Of a stretch of 64,000 nt of DNA, positions 10,310 to 20,680 are shown in pieces. The notes under the pieces were generated by a model that saw only the letters and a list, made by a program, of their open reading frames with translations, was not told where the DNA came from and did no database searches. This stretch comes from Cotesia glomerata. Taxonomy: Eukaryota; Arthropoda; Insecta; Hymenoptera; Braconidae. The translations under genes and the position numbers were made by a program. Positions within the stretch are counted from its first letter, which is position 1, and each line of letters begins with the position of its first letter. The stretch is from positions 15,377,101 to 15,441,100 of the forward strand of contig NC_058159.1 in assembly GCF_020080835.1 (NCBI RefSeq). Direction: 5' to 3'.

Positions 10310-11845
10310 ATGTTAACAGATACTAAGAAGAAAATACGAGAAGCCATGGATATTAAAGAATTAAACAGGAAGATGATCACGGCGGTCATGGACGAGGATG
10401 TCATAGGAATAATCAATATCGTGCAGGACTACGGCCTAGGATATGTGCCAGAATGGAACCAGGGATACACACTTCTGGGGAAAGCTTTAACAAGAGGAAG
10501 ACGGGTATCAGTGAGAGAATTAATCAGATTAGGAGCCAAAATAGATGAAGCAGATCAAAAAAATTCAACAGTGCCCTTGTGTAGAGCCCTAGGCCGAGAA
10601 ATGATGGAGGAAGCCTGGCTTCTTATACATCGAGGAGCACGACTGGATGCCGACAATGATGACAGTGGTAACCGACCAATACACGAATTAATAATAGACA
10701 GAGATTTTGGATCAAGACGCGTAAGAGTCACGAGCAGAAGAATGTTATACCACATGATCCGACAAGGGGTGGATTTATCAGCAAAAAATAGAGAAGGTCA
10801 AGCAGCAATCCATCTAGCCGCAAAGCAAGGTATATGGGACTTATTCAACGTCCTGCTGGAGGAAGGCTCAACAATCAACCTAGAAGACGACAATGGAAGA
10901 ACAGCATTATTCTACGCAGTAGAAGGAAGACAAAAGGGAAAAGTGGATAAACTACTTCGGATGGGCGCTGGAGTTAATCACACTGATAACCAAGGAATGA
11001 CGCCATTGATGATGGTCCTTAACAAACGAGTAGACTACGTCCACGCAATGAGAAATGACTGGAGCAGTGAATACACAACTCTCGTCAATATTGTAAAAAT
11101 TTTGCTAACCTTTGGAGCAAAAATGAACCAACGCACTACAGAAGAGGGCATTACGGCATTACACATGGCCGCACATAGAGGATACGAGGAAATAACTAGA
11201 ATGTTGCTAATCAACGGAGCAGATATCAACGCAAAGACAAAAAGAGGGAGGTACGTTCCGCAATTCAGCAAGTATCACAGAGAAGTAGCTGACATGCCAA
11301 GGGATTACGACCCTGGTATTCCAAAAAACACATGGAACCACGCAACTCGCGGCCAAGTACAAGTATGTGACCTAATCAAATGTTGGCTTTTGAAGTTACG
11401 AGCAGGAGGTAAAGAGATAGCGGAGGAATTGAAATCAGAAATAGCATGCGTCGAGGAAAAATACGAAGAATACGAAACCATAGTACTGAATGAAATAGAG
11501 ATTATGAAGAGCGTATCTACAACAAGACAGTCGATAACCCTGTTCGACGTCTGGAGGGCTTCAGAGAAGCAGATGAGTATCTATTGTAGATGCGCGGAGT
11601 TCGGGAGCATTCTAGAGGAAAAACTGAGACACACCGACTACTTCAAAGAAGAGCTGAGAGAGAAAGTGAAACGGGCATTACGAAGGAAGAAGATGACCGA
11701 CACCGTGAAAGAAGAATTAGAGAAAGTCAAGTTTCTACGTCATCTGCAAGGACATGAACTAGACAGAGTCATGAGCTATTTGGAAATAGAGGACTTGGTA
11801 AAAATTATGGACCCGAAAAACATCTCAACTACGGAAGAAGAATAA
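10310..11845 (+). CDS. ankyrin-repeat protein with PRANC-like C-terminus (511 aa)
   Basis: The ATG at 10310 lies 49 bases after the pol stop. About six ankyrin repeats span residues 45-315. The clearest are GQAAIHLAAKQGIWDLFNVL, GRTALFYAVEGRQKGKVDKL and GITALHMAAHRGYEEITRML. Residues from about 365 are helical, with an E-x-E-I-MK motif, a 'LFDVW' segment, and a final ELDRVMSYLEIEDLVKI resembling the F-box-like end of PRANC domains. PRANC-ankyrin proteins are known from poxviruses, Wolbachia and parasitoid wasps, where they are thought to recruit host ubiquitin ligase. That function here is inferred. There is no signal peptide, so it is presumably cytoplasmic. Copy 1 is intact. Its last codons differ from copy 2 by a one-A shift near 11816. 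Confidence 0.8.
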   Translation: MLTDTKKKIREAMDIKELNRKMITAVMDEDVIGIINIVQDYGLGYVPEWNQGYTLLGKALTRGRRVSVRELIRLGAKIDEADQKNSTVPLCRALGREMMEEAWLLIHRGARLDADNDDSGNRPIHELIIDRDFGSRRVRVTSRRMLYHMIRQGVDLSAKNREGQAAIHLAAKQGIWDLFNVLLEEGSTINLEDDNGRTALFYAVEGRQKGKVDKLLRMGAGVNHTDNQGMTPLMMVLNKRVDYVHAMRNDWSSEYTTLVNIVKILLTFGAKMNQRTTEEGITALHMAAHRGYEEITRMLLINGADINAKTKRGRYVPQFSKYHREVADMPRDYDPGIPKNTWNHATRGQVQVCDLIKCWLLKLRAGGKEIAEELKSEIACVEEKYEEYETIVLNEIEIMKSVSTTRQSITLFDVWRASEKQMSIYCRCAEFGSILEEKLRHTDYFKEELREKVKRALRRKKMTDTVKEELEKVKFLRHLQGHELDRVMSYLEIEDLVKIMDPKNISTTEEE

Positions 11846-12660
11846 ATGGAGACGAAAATACCAACAAAACCAACAATACCAGGGCATGAAACGATACGCG
11901 AAGTAACCATATAGGTGACGTAATCAGATAATTATTATTGAATCTTTATATTATAGATTTTAGCACGGGATCATAGAATTTAGTAAAGAATATAGTGTTA
12001 AATATATTTATAATTTTTTGCCTACTGGAAGATAATTACATAACCAAACTATAATAATACAGCATGTTAACTAGAAATACTACCCTTCGCATATATTATC
12101 TTCTATTTTTCACTCTTTCATCTCAAAATCCGGCCGGTAATTCTATCATTTATAAAACAATAACAACGCTTAAAGCTTATACTAAACAAAACTATGTTAA
12201 CTAACGCAATCGGGAGTGTAATTCCTTCCAGAATAGGGTGGAAAAGATCGATTTAGAAAAGTACTCACATATGTATATACACATTGACATATATGCGTGG
12301 GAAATTTCGGTACGGTAGGGGAAAACAACGACTGAGTACAAAAAAAAAAGGGGGGGAATAAAAAGAGAGGTTAAAAATAATTCAGATTTTGTATTAAAAT
12401 AATTTGGAAGCACTAATAGTAGGCGTAAGTTATAAAATAGTTCATAAGGACCAGCAATTGGGACCTGACTTTAAAATAGTAATATGTTGTAAATTACTAA
12501 TTTAAAAGCGAGAATCCCCACTGACCCATAAACGAACGTTGTTTCAAAAAAAAAAAAAGAGAGAGAAATATTAGGTAGAGGAAATAAGACTAATAAAAAT
12601 AATAATAATAATAATAAATAAAGGATACGATAAGGTTGTGTGGTAGATACCACACGTGAG
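11846..12660 (+). other. non-coding stretch after the ankyrin gene
   Basis: AT-rich, with no sense ORF supported, and nearly identical in copy 2 (48101-48850). It ends in an (AAT)n tract at about 12595-12620. On the minus strand it would be the 3' flank of the antisense exon array. Confidence 0.5.
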
Positions 12661-12678
12661 CAAAAATAATGCTCTTAC

Positions 12679-13300
12679 GTCAGGGCATCACTACCGCGCC
12701 CTAACGGTTGGAACGGCCCATCACCAGCAGCAGCAGCAGCGGGTACGAAGAAAATCAGGAAAACGGCAACATCGAGACACCATCCAGCCAAGTGAGGAAA
12801 TAAAACCTGGAAAAACATGTAATCAATGAAACACATGAATATAAAAATAGGACGAAAGAAATGAACTCACCGTCTAAGGATGCAAATCACTTAGATCAAT
12901 AATGACACCACCAACAGCAGAGACATCACCAAGCAGGACGGGAAACAATCACTCAGCAAAATAATTCACCTGGAAAAATGTAAAACAATATAGTAAACGA
13001 AGTATAAAAAGGGAATATGGAAAAAAACTCACCATAGATCACAGTAAATTAAAAACAGGAGCAACAATATCAGATGCAAGCGACGGGTACGGCAACAACA
13101 TCCAAGAAATAGTGACAGCCGCAGTAACGAGAACCAGCAATCGAGCCACATCAGAGCAATCAACCTGGAAATTCTATTAATGTAGTAATGAAATGCGAAA
13201 ACAAGTTAAAGGAAATAACTCACCAGTGACGGCAACGGAGCATCAACGACAGGAACAACGAAAACGGCAGAAAACCACGAACCAGTCGTCGAGAATATAG
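12679..13300 (-). ncRNA. antisense array of four exon/intron units
   Basis: Read on the minus strand there are three well-formed short introns. They run 13223-13165, 13032-12970 and 12870-12807, each starting GTGAGT and ending in CCAG (59, 63 and 64 nt). The exons between are 132 and 99 nt, and a last exon from 12806 may end at a GTAAGAG donor (12678). The exons resemble one another, so the array probably arose by tandem duplication. No convincing continuous reading frame was found, because each exon meets stops in the joined frames. It may be non-coding, alternatively spliced, or decayed. Copy 2 keeps all three introns (about 48868-49470). Confidence 0.6.
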
Positions 13301-14353
13301 GTAGATTTACGTGGGAATCTATCTATTGTAGCCGGTCTTATGTTGAAATTTTGAGAAAATTTTGTCATAATATGTTTCATTAGTTCGAATATGAGCAAAA
13401 TTTCCATTTAAAAAAAAAAATTTTTTTTTCTCGAATTTCGTATATTTTATGAAAATAATTTTCCAGACGTAAAAGATGGATAAAAGATATCAAATTTATC
13501 TTAAACTTCATTTAATTACCTTCAATAATTAATGGCGTGATTTTGAAAATTTTCAAAAAATTTTTTTTTCATAAAAATAATGTACGTTAAATATCACACC
13601 TTTACACAAATCACACGTCAGAATTGTCAGCTCTACTTAAACACGTCTAGCACAATTATACGACTGTTTCCACAATTTTTTTTTTCACAAGATAAAAAAA
13701 ATAATAATCACGTCAGTTTCACAAGATTTTGACATAAAGTCAAGAAAAAAACTGAGAAACAAAGGAATTTAGGAATAAGAAAAACTGAGAACATAAAGGC
13801 AATTACCATTTAGCATCCATGGGGCAACTGAGGAGTTGAGACGCTGTGGAAGAAATCGGAGCTTATCAAAATGAGATAAGCCGTGCAGCTGCAACTAAGT
13901 AGTGAACGAATAAAATTTAGTATAGGGAATACGTAATATAAAAATATAAATGCAAAAATGACGGTAACTCCTAAAATATAAATCTTTCAGAAATTTATAA
14001 GAATCCGAAATTGCAGCTTAGGAAATTTCCTATGAATAATGTTTTTATACTGTAGGACTATCTTCAATATCTTAGGGGATATAGAAACTTAGGAAGTATT
14101 ATTAACATATCGAAAATGTAAAATCATGAGATTATAAATCGGCTATAAGTCCTAAAATATTGATTTTTTTCAAAACAACGATAAGAATTCAAAATTGTAG
14201 CTTAGAAAATTTCCTGATTGCAAATCTTGTTGAAAATTAACATTAGTATGAATTTAATTGTAACCTTATAAAAGAAAGTATCGCTATAAAAACATATATA
14301 GATATACACATAAGTACTGAGTATACTTTCTAAGCGTTAAGAAACGTACGATG

Positions 14354-14390
<37 letters not shown>

Positions 14391-14457
14391 TTTTTATAAT
14401 ATTCATATATACACTTACTTCACTTAATTCAGTTAAGATAAAACACACTAATTAATA
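13301..14457. other. AT-rich region shared by both copies, no gene seen
   Basis: It contains poly-A/T runs, a (TA)n tract at 14357-14390 that is shorter in copy 2, and no supported ORF on either strand. Copy 2 has about 40 extra bases near 49597-49640. The right edge (about 14457) is where the two copies stop matching. Confidence 0.5.
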
Positions 14458-14730
14458 ATAAGAAATTACCTTTTTCGAAACTAAAATAAAATTTGTATAT
14501 AATTTAAGAAATTAGGGAAGTCAGGTGAGGAGAATTTTATGAGGGAAAATTCTATGGAAAATTTTTCCCACTAATCAAAAGAATAACGATACACACTGGA
14601 ACTTTAAATTCACTACATATATATTCACTTGTTTTACACAAATTCTAATTTTAACTAATTCAAAAAAAAAAAACAAATTACTCCTCACTTGAGCTCACCA
14701 AGTCTGAGAGACCACAACACAGCTCATCAA

Positions 14731-15136
14731 TCAAAAAGTGTCCTGAGAGTAAGGGTAGGGGTCATTGAAATGCCGTGCAAGTGCTCCACGGGAGAGATAA
14801 TCGTGGACCCGTCGGGAACGAGCCGTATTGTACTCGGTAATCATGCCCTCAAGAACGATGGGCATGGGAAGTCCTGAGATGCGCCGAAACCTCACCAAAA
14901 GAGCAACCCCTTTCTCAGGCCTCAGGCTTTCCTCAATTAGCATTCTCAGAATGCTACACATTCTTAAAATTTCCTGGAAATAATAAACAAATTTTAGGGA
15001 GGATTCAGAATTAGCTATGATAATTCGTTTAAATTAAAACAAAAAAATATATAATCTTATAATAACTTACCCCGTCAGTCCTATTGGAGACTTGTAGGCA
15101 TCGAAGGAAATGAGAGGTCGAGATATAATTGGACAT
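14731..15136 (-). CDS. antisense two-exon gene in copy 1 (102 aa, unknown)
   Basis: Exon 1 is complement 15136-15071, with ATG at 15136-15134 and 22 codons. Intron 15070-14974 runs GTAAGT to TTTCCAG. Exon 2 is complement 14973-14731, with 80 codons and TGA. The join is phase 0. Exon 2 includes 'LLVRFRRISGLPMPIVLEG' and ends 'YPYSQDTF'. It lies opposite to all other genes of the element, inside a cassette (about 14458-15150) that copy 2 replaces with a different one. Because the intron is antisense to the genomic RNA it would not be removed during retrotransposition. No family is recognised, and there is no signal peptide or membrane segment. Confidence 0.65.
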
Positions 15137-15150
15137 GTTGAATGAAAATT

Positions 15151-15636
15151 TTTTTTTCTCTCCTTTTCTTTGAAGATTTCTTTAATTATTAAACTGTCAC
15201 TGCTAGAGATGTGATCAGTCGGAGCGGAATAAGTATTCTAATTAAGTAGACGCAAGTGGGACCATCGGGTCCAGCATAGATAACGTACTTAGAAAAGCAC
15301 TGTCAGCACGTCTGGAGAAGCGATACAGATGAGAAAAGAATAACTCTATCCTTGTGTTCTCATATTTCATGGGGAATAAATCTACGGTAGGATACGTACT
15401 CAGTCGTTGAAAAACGATTAGGATATAATATATTATATTAAGATAATAATAATAATTGGTAGATCAAAATGTTTTTTTCATAACTAGTAATTTTAAGAAT
15501 AGTTAATTAAGTAATTGTCGTTTCATGCCCAATGATATTGTTCACCAAATAAAATACAGATGAAAGGAAATCCTGTCGATCCAAAAAAAATATACAGATA
15601 AAAAGTTATAAATTAATGCCATAAAATTTTTGCAGA
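15151..15636 (+). other. non-coding leader of the first glycoprotein gene, with splice acceptor
   Basis: No ORF is supported. The minus strand here should hold the promoter of the antisense gene. The last bases, 'aaatttttgcag' ending at 15635, form a good 3' splice site directly before the glycoprotein ATG. Copy 2 matches, apart from an indel just inside the cassette border. Confidence 0.55.
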
Positions 15637-17535
15637 ATGAGTAAAGCAATAAAAAGATTATTACTAGTGATGCTGCTGATCATCCAGACAACACAGGCAT
15701 TAATAGGATATGACTGTGGAGGAATTTCAATGAACGTGACAACGATATCAGCGGTCGCGGTAGGAGAGTGCAACATCCCTCTCAGGAACCCGAGAGAAGA
15801 AGCTGTAACTTTACAATTACTGCAACTAGCTGAATTCAAAAATACGGAAGTGCGGGAGTGTAGAGTAGAAGTGAATCGAGTGATAACGTATTGCGGATAT
15901 TGGTATCACACTTTCGCGGTAACGAACGGAAGACAAGAGTACATTTATGAGCTTGATTATAGACAATGTAAAAAATTACAAGAAGATGGAAGCTTAAGGA
16001 TGGGCGATTCAGGATTTATAGAAGGAGTAAAAAGGAATAGTACTGATTTTCGGACTATAATGCTAGCAGGAAAAACAACAGTGGATGGAAAATGCACGGG
16101 AGTTTCATACAGCGATCCATTTGGCACATGGGACGGAGTTATCGTGGAGGCGACCGTAAAAATTACAATCAAGAACTATTATGCGACTATTGAACGAGCC
16201 AGTAATAAAATAATTTTAGGAAGCGGATCAAGATGCGACTGGGCAGAAGGAGAGTGTATCGACCAATCAGGGAATTATGTGTTTTGGGAAGTCATCAGGG
16301 ATGATTCTTGTACAGCCAACCATCTCACACTATATGAGGGTCCGGGATTGATTCTATCGGGTGAACCAGGAGAACCAGAAATTTATACTCTAAACACAGA
16401 GGAGACGACCTTCGCCCTGTCAAAGAAAATGGAAAAAGAAGTTTGTGGTTACAAATTAATTCAAACAGAACACCCGAAATTGTTAATCAGGATATTAAAA
16501 CCAGGAGAACACGGAGCGAGAACGCGACCAATCGCAACGCACGATTTAGATATCTTCACATACATAAATTCAAAATTTATATACGTAGAAAAACATATCA
16601 AACGTCAAATGAAAGCTCTATACAGAGACATATTGCTACACAAATGTGAAGTAGAGAGGCAAGTAATTTCCAATGCACTCATGTTTTCGGGACTTAAACC
16701 AGAAGAGTTTGCCTACGCTATAATGAAGGGCCCAGGATATTACGCTAGTCTCGCCGGAGAAATAATATATTTAATAAAATGCGTAGCTGTGGAAGTGACA
16801 TTAAGGAAGACACAGGACTGTTACCAAGAACTACCGGTAAAATATAGAAATGAGAGTTGGTTTCTAACTCCAAAGTCTAGGATGCTGATCAAAGAGGGAA
16901 CGATGGTGGATTGTAATCAGCTGTTGGCAGTAGGATATGAAATAGACGGAGCATGGATTACAATGAAACCCGACTTCGAAGATACTGTCAGACCACAAAC
17001 CTTGAGCCCATTAACGACACCAACTTGGAGTTATGAAGATCTGAAACATCTGGCAACGAGTGGAATATACACGGAAAAAGATCTTGAAAAATTAAGAAAC
17101 AGAATAATGCTACCAGTAGAAACACCGGTAACAATAAACACCATAGTAAGAGGAGCCACCGGAAGGACAATTTCAGGAAATTCGGGAATATCCATGGCAA
17201 AGTTCATTGACGAGGCAGACATCGAAAATTTCGCGAAAAAACAGTGGGAGAAATTTTGGGGAGGATTCTTGGTATTTGGCACAGCTAGTGCTGGAGTAAT
17301 CGGAGTAATCATGGTATTAAAATTCTTAAAGATAATAATCGATACGGCAGTTCATGGATATACGCTACACAGAGCCTACGGTTGGAGTCTATATCTGCTA
17401 GGAGCAATATTATCTTCCATAACTCACTTATTGTTGCATTTAGCAAAGGAGCCTCTGAGAAACAACGAGGAAGAAAAAACGAGGCGACAAAAAGGAAATC
17501 TGGAGGAAACCAGGGAAGAAGAGTCGCGATTCTAA
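15637..17535 (+). CDS. chuvirus-type envelope glycoprotein (632 aa), intact
   Basis: The ATG is one base after a splice acceptor. Residues 1-22 form a signal peptide (MSKAIKRLLLVMLLIIQTTQA), followed by YDCGGISMNVTTISAVAVGEC. This N-terminal pattern, with the later VITYCGYWYHTF block, is typical of the jingchuvirus/chuvirus glycoproteins captured by insect LTR elements. The ectodomain is cysteine-rich with several N-glycosylation sites. Hydrophobic segments lie at about 541-567 and 585-606, followed by a charged tail rich in E, K and R. It should be a membrane fusion/attachment protein. It is intact here and interrupted in copy 2. The chuvirus assignment is from pattern recognition. Confidence 0.75.
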   Translation: MSKAIKRLLLVMLLIIQTTQALIGYDCGGISMNVTTISAVAVGECNIPLRNPREEAVTLQLLQLAEFKNTEVRECRVEVNRVITYCGYWYHTFAVTNGRQEYIYELDYRQCKKLQEDGSLRMGDSGFIEGVKRNSTDFRTIMLAGKTTVDGKCTGVSYSDPFGTWDGVIVEATVKITIKNYYATIERASNKIILGSGSRCDWAEGECIDQSGNYVFWEVIRDDSCTANHLTLYEGPGLILSGEPGEPEIYTLNTEETTFALSKKMEKEVCGYKLIQTEHPKLLIRILKPGEHGARTRPIATHDLDIFTYINSKFIYVEKHIKRQMKALYRDILLHKCEVERQVISNALMFSGLKPEEFAYAIMKGPGYYASLAGEIIYLIKCVAVEVTLRKTQDCYQELPVKYRNESWFLTPKSRMLIKEGTMVDCNQLLAVGYEIDGAWITMKPDFEDTVRPQTLSPLTTPTWSYEDLKHLATSGIYTEKDLEKLRNRIMLPVETPVTINTIVRGATGRTISGNSGISMAKFIDEADIENFAKKQWEKFWGGFLVFGTASAGVIGVIMVLKFLKIIIDTAVHGYTLHRAYGWSLYLLGAILSSITHLLLHLAKEPLRNNEEEKTRRQKGNLEETREEESRF

Positions 17536-17675
17536 AAGAAAGATATTTACTTTAGCATTAAGCCACAATACATACACATATACACACAAATATGCATAAT
17601 CGTAACACACACAACAAAAAAAAAAACGGGGAAAGGGTGTGAGTTGTTTATGTTTATTATTATTCCAGTGCCTTG
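17536..17675 (+). promoter_or_regulatory. spacer with splice acceptor before the second env
   Basis: A T-rich tract ending 'tattattattccag' places an AG at 17667-17668, eight bases before the ATG at 17676. This is an excellent 3' splice site and the same arrangement as before the first glycoprotein gene. Confidence 0.6.
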
Positions 17676-19439
17676 ATGGAGCCAACTCGGGGATCCTTGT
17701 CTAGGGTCATCGCTTTGGACAACAGGAGGGGATTGTACTCAGAGGATATAGGAGAATATCGGCCATTCGCCCGCAACAAAACAATTGTAACCTTTATGAA
17801 CATCGAGGACGAGGAAAGGAAAATCGAAATTTTGGAAGAGAAGATAAACGAGGTAGCGAAAGAAGAATCGAGCAGCCAATACAGGGAATGGAGAGAACAG
17901 ATCAGACGAATGAAGACCCGAATGCGCGATAGCATCCACCGCTGCAGTATACGGGAAGCATTTACCACCGCTGAAACCCTACAATACCATCAAGAAATCT
18001 TTAAAATCAAGGAAAATGGAGAAAAGATAAGAAGAACAGAAAAGGGCGAATGGATTATCAACCCCAATCAAGGAGGTCTAAAAATAGGAAACGGAACCAC
18101 CTGGGAGGAAATAGATGCTGAAATTATACTAATGGACAAAATCACCGCTACAGCATTTTTTGTCGCTCTAGCGGCATACGAAGGTCAAGCAATTCGTGAC
18201 GTATATTCGCCAACTGTTATAAAACAAGGATTAGAAGAGATTTTAGAAGAAAATAGTAACTCAGATCTACTGACGGGAACAAGCAACGACGGCATAAGGT
18301 TATTGCTGGGAATCATAGACATCGAAGTGATAATTTTTCATCAGCAAATAATTTACAAATACGTAATTCCATTAATACAGAGAACAAGTTACAGACTAAT
18401 TAGGCATTATCCTTTCCCGACACAGATCATCTCAGCACCAGGATTTGGCTCGATTGTCAAGCCTACTACCCCCTTTACGGCGATCAACGATCAGGGATAT
18501 ATTCCGCTGACACAGGAAGAAATAAGATCATGCCAGGTGATAAAAGGACGATTTTTGGCTATGCAGACGGCAACTGCAAAGACAACCGATCGGACGGAAG
18601 AATGTGAAGTGGCACTGTGGAAGATGTCACGAGATATTGATCTACGAAGTTGTGATTTAAGAGTCGTGAAGATTAAGGAAACAATTTGGACAAAATTAAT
18701 GGGAATAAATGCATGGTTGTTTACAACCCAGGAAGCTGACATAGTAAAGGGCAAGTGTCAAGCGAATAAATCATTAGAATTGGAAGTGCGCGGAACGGGA
18801 GTAGTTTGGATGGCTCCTGGTTGCGAAGGAATGGCAGGAAAAAGGATATTCACAACCACACAGGAAATAACGATCGCTACGAAAATATCCGAGGAAGTTT
18901 TAACCTGGCCAAGGATAGATGAGGAATTAGAAAAATTTTCCAAGGAAATGCAAGTGAATCTAACCCACGTTCTAAAAGAAATCAGCGAAGAAAATGAAGT
19001 ACAACTTCCGGAAGGTATAAAATTTCATCGAATCTGGAGAGCTATCAAGCAAAAAGGGTTGAATCAGACTGTGCATTCGGCGTCCTACGGAACAAGATCT
19101 CCATTAGTATACATCTGCGCTGCTATAGCACTTTTAAGTGCGACTGTACTTTGTGACCTAGTATAGCGTGTAATGAAGAGACGTAATCTAACGAAAAACG
19201 ACACCAGTGAGGATGTTGGAAGAGATAACCCATATTGTGAGGTGGAAGATGCTATCCCGGAATCCAGTCAACCGATGGAAGTCATCATGGAAATCAGCGA
19301 CAAAGCCTCCCGATCAGGAACCAGGATCAGCAACCCGGAGGTCATTGAGATGACCGATCGACCCAAGAGAATCAACTCGAGGAGTAAGCAGACAACAACG
19401 GTCGTCGACAGCTGGGACTACAGGGCAATGCGCTTTTAA
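17676..19439 (+). pseudogene. env: errantivirus/baculovirus F-like Env, truncated by a stop in copy 1
   Basis: The central and C-terminal region shows the insect Env (Baculo_F-type) layout. There is a helical stretch, 'YRLIRHYPFPTQI', a run of spaced cysteines (CQVIKGRF, CEVALWK, CDLRVVK), 'INAWLFTTQ', and a transmembrane segment SPLVYICAAIALLSATVLCD near residues 476-497. In copy 1, TAG at 19164-19166 ends the protein right after the membrane segment, where copy 2 reads TGG. The remaining 91 codons stay open to TAA 19437-19439. The N-terminal 120 residues are charged and helical, with no signal peptide at the ATG and no clear furin site. An upstream spliced exon may supply the true N-terminus. 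Confidence 0.75.
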
Positions 19440-19879
19440 TTGAAGATCTGGAATCCTATTAATCCTTTCAACACACTCCCGAAATCCCACCTACCTTTTT
19501 TTTGTTACAGGGACCATCTAGGACCACCCTAAGAGGATCATATTAACACTATCCAAGGACACAAGAACCAATCAGGAAGGAGACATTACCAGAGATCTTC
19601 GCAAAACCGTTATATTGTCGGGACATAAGTATTGTAATCAACATGCATGTTAGCATATATTCATTATTGCCTATATATTCACTATTATATATATATATTC
19701 ATTATTATTCTAGAATGTAGAGAAGTCTCTTAGGGTTCCAATTATTTAGTCTGAGCAAGAGGGTGGTACAGCAATTTAGATGAGGAAAAAAAAAACGCGT
19801 TATATAAATCGGGACTTCAAGGTAATAGATTCCTAATACCATTCAGGAGAATGGCTTTCTTTTTTTAGCCGGGGGAGCA
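19440..19879 (+). other. 3' non-coding region with polypurine tract
   Basis: No ORF is present. The tract GGGGGAGCA (19871-19879) directly before the 3' LTR is the expected plus-strand primer site. An A-run with 'gaggaaaaaa' lies further up at about 19780. Confidence 0.65.
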
Positions 19880-20680
19880 TGTGACGGGTGGGCCTATCCT
19901 CCCGTCAATATTATGATATTCTATATATATTTTCTATAAATCGATGGGCCAACTTGCCCACCTGAATTAGACACCGAATTTCCGTTGTATTTCTAGCCTG
20001 ACTCTGGTTACCGAGAATCGCTGCTTGCACGTGTTGCTGAGGAGACGCTTTCTCATGGGAACCGAGCGAACAGGTACTCTAGCACAGGGAACCGCTTTCG
20101 GCGCCTTGATACCATTTTCTGCTGACTAGGGAACTTGACAATAACCACCTAGTTCCTCAGGGCGGAATAATCTGAGTTCAACCGCGGAATAATACAAGTT
20201 CCGCGCAGTGATACAGGTGTTTGGCGGCATCCGCGACCGAGGTTACATAAACCTGGGACCTTCAGGAGGAGCGGCCTCTTGTAATCAGTCAGTCGTTTAG
20301 TCTGTCCGAATCTATGTCGAGTCCGAGTTGTCTTGCATCGTGATTAATTGTCTCCTAAGACTCTCATTCTCGTTGCTGTCCCATCTCTCTCTCAGTTATA
20401 GAATCAAAAGTATTGCATCAAATGGATTATTGTACTGGATTAGATTTGCTTTCATAAATAGAATTAGTTTGTAAAAGAGACTCTCAGGGCCATTTCGGGC
20501 AACTCCCATGCCTTGGGGACGCCCAATAAACAATAAGTACCGTAATTCATGAGTATTCTTCATTCACTGCGCGACCCACCCTTTTATCAACATCTAAATA
20601 TTTTTCAGTGAGACGCTGAGCTAGTCCGGAGGTCTGTTTACGTGACAGGTAAATAACCAGGTGTAGGCTCACACGTAACA
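19880..20680 (+). repeat. 3' LTR of copy 1
   Basis: 801 bp, TG...CA, the same as 2371-3171 except for T, C and A at the positions matching 2388, 2449 and 3026. It is followed by AAAAA and the interrupted minisatellite. Confidence 0.95.

Larger units (their letters stand above)
2371..20680 (+). mobile_element. giant Ty3/Gypsy-type endogenous retrovirus-like element, copy 1 (complete)
   Basis: The element is 18,310 bp, with 801-bp LTRs at 2371-3171 and 19880-20680 that both run TGTGACGG...CGTAACA. The flanks AAAAA (2366-2370 and 20681-20685) fit a 5-bp target duplication, though the surrounding A-rich DNA makes this weak proof. Contents in order are leader repeats, gag, pol, an ankyrin/PRANC-like gene, an antisense gene region, a chuvirus-type glycoprotein gene and an errantivirus-type env gene. 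PR-RT-RH-IN order places it in Ty3/Gypsy. The size is roughly two to three times a typical gypsy element. The three LTR differences seen (2388, 2449, 3026) indicate recent insertion. Gag, pol and the second env are disrupted in this copy. Confidence 0.95.
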
